64,000 bases of DNA from Corydoras sp. C115 (lineage: Eukaryota; Chordata; Actinopteri; Siluriformes; Callichthyidae), in contig JAFMOC010000311.1 of assembly GCA_019802505.1 (NCBI GenBank), positions 205,001 through 269,000 on the forward strand, in the 5' to 3' direction. The notes under the pieces were generated by a model. That model was given only the letters and a program-made list of their open reading frames with translations, had not been told where the DNA came from and searched no databases. The stretch's first letter is position 1, and the number at the start of each line of letters is the position of its first letter. Below are positions 11,864 to 24,200 of this stretch, in pieces. Both the position numbers and the translations under genes were made by a program.

Positions 11864-14281
11864 GGGGGGGGTAATAATGTTTATAAAGTGGAGATCATTC
11901 TGAATTAGAAGCTGATGAGCTCACGTCGTCATCGCTCTGCTCTTCATCAGTAAAGAGCCGAGTCAGCAGAGGGTGAGGAAGTGGGGCTTTTCCCTGGACG
12001 AGGCTCTGAAGGATCCAGTGGGACGGGATCAGTTCCTCAAGTTCCTGGAGTCTGAGTTCAGCTCGGAGAACCTTCAGTGAGTATGGTGTGCGTCCGTAAG
12101 CCCCGGAGTGTCCTTTAGAGGACGCAGACGTCAGCGGAACCTGATGGAGATAATCCGGTTCCTGAATCTGAGAGCTGGGCGGTTCCTCCTTAACGCTCCC
12201 GGATCGCAGAGCTGAGATGGATACGGACAGAGGACGCAGAGGGAGCGTTCTGAGTCTCAGCTCTGGGAATGACGTGTTCTTCTGATAATTACTCATTCAT
12301 TAGTGCGCTAATGGGCTGATGATGTCATCTAATGTGCTCCACTCCACCATGCGGCGGTGACATCACAGCGTTAATGATTTACGCTCCGGTTCTTTGTTCT
12401 GAGGATGTTTTAATGGATTGAGTTCTGATGTTGGTCTGACGCTGATGATCAACCTTCGTCTGTTAAACCTTCACTTTGATTAATTGTTATTTATTGAATT
12501 CTTTGTCTTTCGTCTCTGGTGCTCTCACAGTTTGAGATGTTTAGATCAGGAGATGGAGGTTGATCTTCAGGCCAGTGTTTAAGATGGTTTTAATCTCACT
12601 CTGAGTTCAGATTCTGGTTGGCGGTTCAGGATTTGAAGCGGCGCCCCCTTCAGGACGTGGCGGTTCGTGCTCAGGAGATCTGGCAGGAGTTTCTGGCAGA
12701 AGGAGCTCCCAGTTCCATCAACTTGGACTCTCACAGTTATGAGAGAACCAGTCAGAACCTGAAGGACCCCGGTCGCTACAGCTTCGAGGACGCCCAGGTA
12801 ACCGGACCCAAACAGCAACGTGGTACCGGGCCTTCCCCAAACTGTTTCAATTGTTTAGGCTGAAGGTATAGAAAGATTAAATAAAGAAAAACTAAAGGTT
12901 TATAAAGAAAAACATCAGACTTTGGTATAAAATATGTTTCTGAAAGCTAGAGGTCCACTAATGAATTAAACCTCACTGTGTTTAGTTTATTTGTTGGGTT
13001 TAATTGTTGGGGGTTAATTGTTGGGGTTAATTGTTGGGGTTAATTGTTGTTTTTAATTGTGCATCCGTTCACTTTGATCTTGGTATCTTCAGGACCACAT
13101 CTACATGCTGATGAAGAGTGACAGCTACACACGCTTCCTGCGCTCCAGTGCTTATCAGGACCTGCTGTTGGCCAAGAAGAAGGTACGTTAGAACCCGCTG
13201 GTTTGGGACAGGGACCCCGAGGCCCTCGGGTTCTATAAGCGCTCTGAGGTTGTAAGGTACACGCTATTTCTTCATCATCACTGAACAGCTGGATGAATGT
13301 TTACAGTGCTGTGCAGATGTTGATGTCCGCTGTGACCGCAGCTTAATGAACTCATTAACTTCACATTTAAATAATCCCTTTAATTAGAGTTTAAAAGGTT
13401 CCTACTCTGTTTTAGTTCAGTCTTAGGAACTAGCTCAGTAGTAAAGAACCTGTACTGTATCTGAACCAATGTAGTGCAACACTGCCACCTTCTGCCTTCA
13501 AACAGCACTACAGATGATCGATTCTGCAGAGGGAAGGTTTTGTAATTGATTTACAAAATTTGTGATCATTCTGTTCAATAATTTTGGTAACAGCAGCTTT
13601 TACAGACTATAAAGTCGGGTGGTGGACGCTCTACACTCTTTGGTTTAGTATCTTAGTATATTAATTATTTATTATATATAATCGGACCTTTTGCTCGCTC
13701 TAATTGAATAATGTTTAATATTATATGACTTTAGTGTTTTCACTTTAGTGGTGCTGCTTTTATTTGGGACTCTGTCCTCCTCTGACTCTGGGATGCTAAT
13801 GAGTCCCTGATTAACGAGGCTGTTGTGTAATTGAATCCCTGTGTTCCGTTGCTTTGCAGCCTGAAAGCGAGCAGGGTCGACGCACGTCTCTGGAGAAGTT
13901 CACCCGCAGCGTGGTGAGTCCCAGCTTCCCGTACTCAACCGGGACTCTGTGACGCTTCTACCCAGTCTGACAGCTGGGATCTATTTTGCATGTTCTCCCC
14001 ATGTCTGTGGCGTTACCTGTGGAAGCTTTGAATCAAATAATTTCAAATCAATACAGTGTCTATAGCCTATCCCAGCACAATGGGAACATTTGAAAATTTT
14101 ACCAGTTAATCACATGACCTGACCCCACGTTCACAGACAGGGAGAACATGCCAACTCCACAAAAAAACTGCTGATAATTAAAAAACTGAACCAAATGTAA
14201 TTGAAATAACTGTTCCATACTGCGTTTCAGGGCAAGTCTCTGACGGGGAAGCGGCTGACGGGTTTAATGCAGTCCTCCTGA
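7634..14281 (+). CDS. rgs6: Regulator of G-protein signalling 6 (R7 family), exons 2 to last; 5' end missing
   Basis: Sixteen exons join in one uninterrupted frame (1386 nt, 461 aa): 7634-7730, 8023-8073, 8144-8250, 8356-8407, 8528-8592, 8811-8887, 9816-9897, 10061-10135, 10375-10473, 11053-11114, 11695-11805, 11951-12076, 12611-12797, 13093-13182, 13860-13913, 14231-14281. All have AG/GT borders. Exons 1-5 encode the DEP domain (GSDIVQWLMKNL, then FPISDHVLTLKDDGTFYRF), followed by the DHEX linker and, in exons 9-11, the G-gamma-like domain with its NPW motif. Exons 12-15 encode the RGS domain (FLESEFSSENLQ, then DAQDHIYMLMKSDSYTRFL). R7 RGS proteins bind Gbeta5 through the GGL domain and speed GTP hydrolysis by Galpha-i/o at membranes. 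The C-terminus GKSLTGKRLTGLMQSS is the RGS6-type tail, separating it from RGS7/9/11. The start codon exon, roughly 25-30 residues, was not found and probably lies upstream of the window or in the repeat-rich first 7.6 kb. Confidence 0.95.
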
Positions 14282-14423
14282 TGAGCTCTGGATCCTGATG
14301 AACCCCGATGAGCCTCTGAGCTGCTGCGGCGCCTCCATGAGGAAGCAGGTAGATCCTCGTGATTTACACGTTCGGCCCGACGAGCGGCTGCTCCCGGCAC
14401 GGCGCGCCACGCAGACAGCATGC

Positions 14424-14429
14424 AATAAA
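14424..14429 (+). terminator. rgs6: rgs6 polyadenylation signal (AATAAA)
   Basis: A canonical AATAAA hexamer lies 143 nt after the rgs6 stop codon and is the first one downstream. Other AATAAA copies occur further on, so a longer 3' UTR is also possible. Confidence 0.55.
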
Positions 14430-16096
14430 TCCACAGCAACTTATAGAAAGAGGGACGTATTTAACCATTTCCAGAACATTCCAGAGGAGAGGTTCAGGGT
14501 GGGGTCAGAGCTGCTGACCGACGGGTTTTAACATGTGAACGGAGGCCGTGCTGTTCGGAGCGCTCACCTCTGAGGGATGAACAGGAACCGCGCCGTCAAC
14601 CTTCCCTTCCAAACGCCTTTAATCCAAATAGATTCTGCTTCCACCTGAGATTCGGACGTAGCTCGCCCGGTTCCGCCTCTGTTCCTCTGCCTCGCCTTCC
14701 AAAAAGAAAATCTCTGAATGTAAACGACGTCTGCTTTGGAATCTGAGCATCAGCCAATCACCTTCCACAGAGCTGCCGGCCGAACCTTCACTCACTGAGC
14801 AGGAACCCTGATCTGCAGCGCTGCAGGTCTGAGATGTTCAAACATCACCATCATCCACCCCTCAGTCAAATGACCTTCAGATCCAATTATCAGTTCAAAC
14901 AGTTTAGAAACGTAACATTAACGAGCTCAGTGCAGGACTGACATTAGTACATCTCACCGTTGGTCCACTCGCTGTGGTTTGCATGTTCTCCCCAGTCTGT
15001 GTGGAGTTTGCATGTTCTTCCCAGTCTGTGAATTGGAAAACACCTGGGATCAATCAATCAGTCGATCAAAACTCAGACCGCAATTATCATGTAATTAACA
15101 TACATAATTAACCGTCAACAGAACTCTAACTCGTTTTAACTATTTAGATTATTAATTAGTTTAAATCGTTCAGAGTAGATCGAGTTCATCCACATCCTTC
15201 AAACTGAGCTGCTTTTACACTCGTTACAATAAATATGAAGCAAAATGAACAAACTCATTAATTAAATGATTTACATCTTAATGGATTTTATTAAATATAA
15301 TCACAATATAGCTGACATTGAATTGCTGCGTGTTCAGTTATTAAAAACTGAGTTTATTTTTAATGATGTAGGGTAAAATTCTTTAATGTTAAATGTTGTG
15401 TATTAAAGGCTGTAACACCTCAAAAGTTCAGCATCCTGACTTCAAACAGTTCCCTTTAAACCAGAGTTCCACATGGAACCATCCACAGTGATCTGATACC
15501 AAACAGTTCCATTTACAGCTGTGTGTGTAATTAATCATGTCCAATTAGCTGTAATTAAATTCCACCTGTCAATCACCCTGAGACCGAGACGCAGAACTCA
15601 CGGAACCGTCCGCCTCACAGAGGGAATGGATCCGGTTCCACTGAGGTACTGCCATGTGGACGGGGAGGTTCATACACTGCCTCTAACACACACACACACA
15701 CACGGTGTGTATTCTGAAAGCAGCACCACTGCCAGAGATACAGAACTGAACTGAGCAACGCCGAGCAACTCGTCACCTCTGTCTCCATTCTCAAACAATG
15801 TGCGCGCATCTGTGTGTGTGTGTGTGTTTACACACAGTAAGGATGAATGTGTTAGTGTGTGTGTGCATGTATATACAGAAACTCAACATATAATAAAATG
15901 AATTAGAGATGCTGCCTGATTGGATTCCTGCTGATGTCTGATCTATACATCGCTTTATTGATATGATTATAAAATAATTAAATAAAAGAACAGAAATCCT
16001 GTATCACCACATTCCTGAAAATATATTTTAGGGTTAGCGTTTATTTTAATGATGATGATGATGATGATGCATGTAAGTAAATCACACAAACTGATG

Positions 16097-16430
16097 TATT
16101 AGGACACCTCCACATTACACTGACAGGAACGTCTCACTCAGCAGATCTGACCGTGGCATCCAGAACAGCGTCCACACGTCTGAGAAGGATTTAAAACTTT
16201 AATGATCCAGAAGTGAGTTTGTGAGTTCGACACTAATGGACGAGAATCTCAGTTCTATTTCGTTCCAAAAGTGTTGAATGAAGTTAAGGTCAAAGCTGCA
16301 GTTGTGTTTTCAGACCATGTGTTTCAGGTGGTTGGTTGGAGGTGCACATGTCTGTGTGTTTGGTTAAAATAATGAGACTGAATGAACTGAATAAGGTGTG
16401 TGTCCTAATACTTGTGTTTTTGGAGTGTAT
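16097..16430. mobile_element. Internally deleted Tc1-like element (MITE)
   Basis: The left end reads TATTAGGACACCTCC and the right end GTGTCCTAATACTTGTGTTT through GGAGTGTATA, an imperfect inverted pair. The internal CCAAAAGTGTTGAATGAAGT matches the widely repeated non-coding strand of fish Tc1-like transposons. No transposase frame remains. Confidence 0.6.
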
Positions 16431-17384
16431 AATTGATCGTTACAGATATGAACACACAACTCTGTAATTAAATAAAAGAGAAACTCCATGAAGACGTCAT
16501 CTTTACTTCATAACTAATTCAGTTTTGAACTGTTGAACGTTTTTGAGGTGATTGTTGAGTGAAGAACATCAACTGAACAACGTTTTCACATCAGTCTGTT
16601 TCTCGACGATGTTTTTCATTACCGGATGTTAAAGGTGTTTTTTGATGATGTCATTAGTTTGATAATTATGATTTTATTACAAAATGCATCATCATTTTAA
16701 ACTTGGGTGGTGGTGATTGGTCGACGTAGTCGATGACATTGAAAATACACCATTGTGGACTTTTGTGTTCTGCGTGAGGTAAAAGGACCGTGTCTCGATG
16801 TAGAGGTGTTTTTTTTTTTTTTTTTTGAAAAAAGATTGTTACAAAACACAAAGAACATTTCTGTAGTGTTTTTGCACCGAGGCAAGTTTATTTCAAAAGC
16901 ACCTTTTATACAAAAGCAATTCAAAGTGCTTTACATTTTATAAAGAACATATTTACAGCCGGGTCAATTAACAATCTCCAATGTGACACAGGGAGAACAT
17001 ACAAACCCACCACAGAAAAGACTGTGTCTGTAAACCAAACCCCACGTCGATTATGATGCTGAGTGTCATGTGTAGGTGGAGTTTACGACGCACAGCTACA
17101 TCAGAAGCACATACTCGATTTTCGGTCGTCTCTCATTAGCAGTTTTTTTCAGGAACTATAAATGTACCTTAAGTGACTCCAAAGCACAACCCCCCCCCCC
17201 CCCCCCCAAAAAAAAAAAAAAAAAAACCCATCAAATAAACCATTTAAAAAAGACCCCCACCCCCTCCATTTTACCCTGCAGCTGCAGTTAGTGAATGTGA
17301 GGGTTCTGTCCTGGGCTCACTGTGCTGTAATCATCCTCATCCTCACTGAGTTGTGTCCTCATCAGGTTGAGGGTCTCTTCTGAC

Positions 17385-19851
17385 TTACAGATCTCCAAAC
17401 GCAGATGCTTTGTCCTTCAGTAAGTTCACACAGAGATGGCAGCTCCAGCTCCCTGTCACCCAAAAATATTAATAAAAGATAAATGATTAAATAAAGTGAT
17501 ATTGATCAGGACTTGATATGAGCTTTATGTTTAAAGAGATGAATGGGGTTACCCTCAGGGGGCTGATTCATGGGGGGTTTGAGGCAGTACATGTGATACC
17601 CCCGATCACAGTCATCACAGAACAGGAGCTGATCCTGAGAGACACAGCACACGGTCACGATGTTCAAACAATCAGATTAAACCCGAAAATTCATTCTGAC
17701 AATCAAAAGATAAACATCATTTTAAATGAATTTATTTAAATGTAAAACCTTTAAGCCTGTATTATTTATAACTAATAAAATATGTTCTAACTTGTTTAAG
17801 TCAAATGTAAGGTTTCAGGTTACATTTACATTTAGCAGATGCTTTTATCCAAAGTGACTTACAAACGAGAACATCACAAACAGATCATAAACAGATCATA
17901 AACAGATCACAAACAGATCATAAACAGATCACAAACAGATCGCAAACGGATCATAAACAGATCACAAACAGATCACAAACAGATCACAAACGGATCATAA
18001 ACGGATCACAAACAGATCACAAGTAGATCACAAACAGATCATAAACAGATCACAAACAGATCATAAACAGATCACAAACAGTCGACTGCTGCCACCTGGT
18101 GGTGAAACATGCTGACAGCTGGTTTTGTATTTTTTCCTGTGCTGTTCGGTTCTAACATCCGGAACACTGTGAAAAACCCTGAATGTGATGTAAATCTGAA
18201 AGTCCTACATCGTTCTCCGAGGTTCCGCACAAGCTGCAGGATTTACACTCGATGCACTGCCACCGGTACGTCCTCACGGCCTGCATCATGTTTACAGTGA
18301 ACTGAAGACACGTCGGATGTCCTGCACACACACACACACAGACACACACACACACAGACAGACCATCTGTATGCTTTGATGTTGGGACGTTATAGACACG
18401 TTAGTTAAACGTTTCACTAACAGGTTTTAAACCATGACCATGTTGTAACATAAAAATAGAGGGCGTGGTCGCTCAGTGGTCAGGGCGTTGGGTTTTCAAT
18501 CTGAAGGTTGGGGGTTCAAATCCCAGGTCCACTGAGGTTACCAGTGTGGGTCCTTGAGCGAGACCCTTAACCCTCATTGCTGCAGGGGGCGCTGTGATAA
18601 CCCTGTGTTCACTCTGTAAGTTGCTTTGGATAAAAGCGTCCAATAAATGACCAAATGTAAATGAAATGTAAAAATCGAACTCACCAGAGCGACCGCAGTC
18701 CGAACAGGAAACCAGGTCCTCAGCGTGACCCGTCTTCCTGTTGGAGCCCGAGCTTCCCAGACAGAAGTCGCAGTATTCATTAGGAATAACGAACCCTTCA
18801 GCTCTGCTGTGTGCTGCAGATGAATTTAAACTGAGTGCTGCAGTGTTATAAACGCCGCTCACATCATCCGTTCAGAGGAACTCACCTTTATCCTCCTCTT
18901 CTTTAGCTTGTGGGGGTGATGGAGGGATCTCCACCTCTCGCTCCTCTTCTCCTTCCTCCTCGGCCAGGTGGGTGTGGGTGTAGTGGTAGCTCAGACCGGG
19001 ACGGTTCTTATAACGTTTCCCACAAACTACACCGCAGGAGAACGAAGGTTACGCATGAGAAACATGAGAAGACAAACGGCACCCTGTTGATTACTGTAAT
19101 ATTAATATCAATCATTTACATCATTTACAGTTTTTACAACCAATCAGAGCCATGGTGTGAGATCAATCATGTCAGGTTGAACTGGCGCATACAGGTCGTA
19201 GGTTCTGTTCTCAGCAGTGCAGATGAGAGGGGCTGATCTGAGATCTGTGTGTCTTGGGGACGTCTTTAATTCCTCACTCTGATGGGATTTTATTGAAGAC
19301 GTGTCAGATTGCTCCTCTGGTTCTCCTCAGCAGTGTTTTTAGGTTCTGGTCATCTGTTCAAAATGTCTCGGTTTCTCAATTTAGCTGAACCATCAGAGAA
19401 CCCGGACCGACTTCTGAGTTTGAGACGGAGACATTACAGTACAGAAGAGTTTGGTTGACGTCTCCTCCGTCCATCACACAGATGTGTGCAGCGTGCAGAA
19501 GACATGACGTCACAGAAACGCTGAACATCAGAGTGAGGGGAGGTGGATGGATTTTCATTTTCATTCCATTATAACTTATAATTTTCCTTCATCTGTTGGT
19601 GCCATAATTGTACAGTTCTCCTATTTTTTACATTTCATATGCACACTGTAAATACATAGTTCCATTTTATTTTATTTTTATTTTATCTTTATTCCATTTT
19701 TCTTTCTTAAACTAAGTTTAACTTTATGTGGAGAAGTCAGGAGTCACTGCTGGCTGTATGTCACTCCAAATGTGACAAATAAACCTGATTCTGATTCTGA
19801 CAGAGGGACAGAGCCGTGTACCTGAGACACTACAACATCCATCACCTGAAC

Positions 19852-19894
<43 letters not shown>

Positions 19895-21073
19895 CACTGT
19901 GTATAGTGTGATGTATTGATCTGTGGTTCTTACTGTCACACACGTAAGGTTTGTCCTGATCGTCCACACTTCCAGCCTCCACCTTCTTACGTCCGGACCC
20001 TCGTCCCTGAACACACAGACCGTTCGGACATTCGTCTCCGTCTCATACTCATCTCAAACTGTTCTGAGCACAGCAGCTGTACTGTGACCTCACAGGCCTC
20101 CCTCCACAATGAGGCTGGCAACCTCACTTCCTCCTTTAATCCTGATCACCAGGTTGCAGGTACAGCATCATCATTTGGTCATGTGACTCACCCTGCCTTT
20201 GTTTTTCTGCTTCCTCTTCTGCGTTTCTACTTTAACATCCTCATCTTCATGGAAGCCCTCAGTGTTTTCCTCTGCCTCCAGCACCCTCTGCTGATCAGGA
20301 GTGAAATGACCTGAATGTTTACTGTGCTCGGGGAAATTTAACTCCATTTACAACCATTAACCTTCATAAAAATAAAATGACTGACGTTTTAAACTAAACA
20401 ATACAAATGTGATGCTGTAATATAAATGGAACGTGCTCACCGTACGCAGTACTCTGTTACCTCTGTGTATACCTGAATCTCCAGCAGGGCCTCGTCCTCA
20501 TTGGAGCCACAACTTTTCTTTTCATGGACACTGTCTCCTCTGAGCAGAGCCTCCAGAGCCGTCGCATCTGAGGGGGGGGCGTCTCTCTTAGCCACCAGCT
20601 CAGCTTCTGACAGCAAAAAGAAAAGCTGTGTGTGAGTGTGTGAGTGTGTGTTCACACTCAGTGTGCATTAAATCAACTCCACCCGGCATTTATTCCAACA
20701 GGTTAGGTTTGTTTCTGTACGTATACGAGCATGTGTGTATTAATCAGAGCTTCCTGATGAGGTTCTGATCATCATGCTGGAAGCTGCAGGGAGACGGATG
20801 CAGTTGAACCCGTGTGGATTTGTTTGAGCGCTCGGTTTACAGAACGGAGATCAGGACATGTTGTAATTTTAACGCATTAGAAAAGTAAAGATTTGCAGAA
20901 AGTGCTACTGTATGTTTTAAATAAGCTCTCAGATGAACTTTCAGGGGCCTTCAGGGGAAGAAAGGAAAGAGACGGAGGGAAAAAAGAGAAACTTTAATGA
21001 GAGCCAGATGAGGCCTGAGACCTGAAATGACCACGAGAATCCAAAACCTTACAACCAAAGAAATATGATGCCG

Positions 21074-21115
<42 letters not shown>

Positions 21116-21166
21116 ATGTTTATGTGCCTATTAACTTGTATAGTTTGTATAGTGTGTTTCTTTAAG

Positions 21167-21225
<59 letters not shown>

Positions 21226-24200
21226 TATGAGTAGATGTACCAAGCCTGAGTTCACACAGTCTGAGCTGCGGGTGAGTGGTGGATGGAGTCTCCGTCTCTT
21301 TATCCAGCAGCGAGCCGGGTACGTGTACATCTGTCCAGCTGCCGAACCTGCACCACCAACACAAACCTGCATCAGCAAAACAACCGTGGACGTCCTGACG
21401 TCCAGACTCTGAACTGAGAGCCTAGAAACAGCAGCGGGCTGGTCCTGTTCCTCTAACAGAAGTCCAGCACAATGATAATGAGCAGAATGCTGAGGACAGA
21501 ACGTGTGGAGGGTGTAAACAGAGACACAGGTGGAGTGTCCAACACCGTTCATCTCCTACAACCAGAGACACGTGCAACAGCTGAGGGCACAGCCGTGGAC
21601 CGATAACCTCTAAAAAACCTAAATACAACCGTGCCCTAACCACCGACTCACCACAAACTGCAGGGTGTGTCTCTGAGGCTCCACCACACGGCAGTTTGAT
21701 TCTATTTGCGTCCGGTTGACGATCAGCTTCGGCGCAGAATGCTGCTTCCTCATGTCATCATCAGGACACACGCCGACACATCTGCATTACATCTGTGCAA
21801 ACAGTTTGGGGAAGGCCTGTTCCATGTCCACTGGATGGCTCATCGTAAGTCACATGATTCACGCTAAATTAATCCAAATTCTTGGATGGAGCACCATCAT
21901 GCCAAGAACAAGAACTCGGGCCTTCCCCAAACTGTTGTAAATGGTTAGGGTTAACCCTGCAGGTCAGCCTGATGGACCTATCATCACCGTGGGGGTTCTC
22001 TGACAGGTGGGGGTTCTCTGACAGGTGGGGGTTCTCTGACAGGTCTGTAATGTGTCTGTGAGTCAGAACATCAGACCCCGTCAGCGTCAGTGTTTTGTCT
22101 GAATCATTTTTACCTGCCCCTCTGTGTCGCCTCTCCATCCAGATGTAACAGTTGTCCTGCGCCACGCCCGTCTGGGAGTCCAGGAACGGCATTCGAATGC
22201 TGCGCTCGGCACACAGTCGCGTGTTGTAGTTCCTGCACTGCTCCATGGCCTCCTTATAGAACTGATCCCCGAGTCTGAGGACAAACCAGCAAGACAAATC
22301 ACACCAGCCACGCCCAATGAGAGGAGCACACTGTGGGGTGCTGGGGGTTTGGGTGGGGTGCTGGGGGTTTGGGTGGGGTGCTGGGGGTTTGGGTGGGGTG
22401 CTGGGGGTTTGGGTGGGGTGCTGGGGGTTTGGGTGGGGTGCTGGGGGTTTGGGTGGGGTGCTGGGGGTTTGGGTGGGTGCTGGGGGTTTGGGTCAGGTGC
22501 TGGGGGTTTGGGTGGGGTGCTGGGGGTTTGGGTGGGGTGCTGGGGGTTTGGGTCGGGTTGGGGGTTGGGTGGGGTGCTGGGGGTTTGGGTGGGGTGCTGG
22601 GGGTTTGGGTGGGGTGCTGGGGGTTTGGGTGGGGTGCTGGGGGTTTGGGTGGGGTGCTGGGGGTTTGGGTGGGGTGCTGGGGGTTTGGGTGGGGTGTGGG
22701 GGTTTGGGTGGGGTGCTGGGGGTTTGGGTGGGGTGCTGGGGGTTTGGGTCGGGGTGCTGGGGGTTTGGGTGGGGTGCTGGGGGTTTGGGTGGGGTGCTGG
22801 GGGTTTGGGTGGGGTGCTGGGGGTTTGGGTGGGGTGCTGGGGGTTTGGGTGGGGTGCTGGGGGTTTGGGTGGGGTGCTGGGGGTTTGGGTGGGGGGTGCT
22901 GGGGGTTTGGGTGGGGTGCTGGGGGTTTGGGTGGGGTGCTGGGGGTTTGGGTGGGGTGCTGGGGGTTTGGGTGGGGTGCTGGGGGTTTGGGTGGGGTGCT
23001 GGGGGTTTGGGTGGGGTGCTGGGGGTTTGGGTGGGGTGCTGGGGGTTTGGGTGGGGTGCTGGGGGTTTGGGTGGGGTGCTGGGGGTTTGGGTGGGGTGCT
23101 GGGGGTTTTGGGTGGGGTGCTGAGGTTTGGGTGGGGGTGCTGGGGGTTTGGGTCAGGTGCTGGGGGTTTGGGTGGGGTGCTGGGGGTGGGTGGGGTGCTG
23201 GGGGTTTTGGGTCGGGTGCTGGGGGTTTGGGTCGGGTGCTGGGGGTTTGGGTGGGGTGCTGGAGGTTTGGGTGGGGTGCTGGGGGTTTGGGTCAGGTGCT
23301 GGGGGTTTGGGTCAGGTGCTGGGGGTTTGGGTCGGGTGCTGGGGGTTTGGGTGGGGTGCTGGGGGTTTGGGTCGGGTGCTGGGGGTTTGGGTGGGGTGCT
23401 GGGGGTTTGGGTCGGGTGCTGGAGGTTTGGGGGGGTGCTGGGGGTTTGGGTGGGGTGCTGGGGGTTTGGGTGGGGTGCTGGGGGTTTGGGTGGGGTGCTG
23501 GGGGTTTTGGGTGGGGTGCTGGGGGTTTGGGTCGGGTGCTGGGGGTTGGGTCAGGGCTGGGGGTTTGGGTGGGGTGCTGGGGGTTTGGGTGGGGTGCTGG
23601 GGGTTGGGTCAGGTGCTGGGGGTTTTGAGTCAGGTGCTGGGGGTTTGGGTGGGGTGCTGGGGGTTTGGGTCAGGTGCTGGGGGTTTGGGTGGGGTGCTGG
23701 GGGTTTGGGTCAGGTGCTGGGGGTTTGGGTCGGGTGCTGGGGGTTTGGGTCGGGTGCTGGGGGTTTGGGTGGGGTGCTGGGGGTTTGGGTCGGGTGCTGG
23801 GGGTTTGGGTGGGGTGTGTTTAACTGTGAAAAGCCCAACGTGAGATCAGAAAGTACACAACAGAGATATTATCACAGAGTTTGTGAGCTTTGTGTTATTC
23901 AGATCAGTTCTGCTGTGGACCTGCAGACACACAGATACCTGAGGAATGTTCCACTGGACAAAGAAGGACGCCGCACCCCGGTCACACCGCACAAAGGGTC
24001 TCAGTGTTCCCAGAGAAACCATGAGAAGGACTGAGAGGAACCAGGTTCCAGCTCTGACAGAGCGACAGAACATCAGACTGCTGGATGTGAACGACCCTGG
24101 AATTATTCAACCTAAAACGGACATTAATGTTCCTAAAGCTGAATGTTAATCCCACAGCAGCACAAAACATAACCCCCCCCACCCCCTCACACCAGGGTTC

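Larger units (their letters stand above)
14282..17384. other. 3' UTRs and intergenic space between convergent rgs6 and dpf3
   Basis: Contains the rgs6 3' UTR and probably the dpf3 3' UTR (minus-strand AATAAA at about 16886-16891). It also holds scattered fragments of a dispersed fish repeat (GCATGTTCTCCCCA at about 13988, 14982, 15010), a Tc1-like MITE at 16097-16430, and a C/A homopolymer block at 17191-17226. No further gene was recognised. Confidence 0.55.

Noticed and set aside
18470..18545. Possible tRNA gene (A and B boxes present)
   Set aside because: The cloverleaf is imperfect and the sequence continues into a SINE body and tail with flanking duplications.
22124..24034. Gly/Trp/Val-rich open frames
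   Set aside because: Product of the 20-bp G-rich minisatellite in dpf3 intron 1, plus antisense of dpf3 exon 2.
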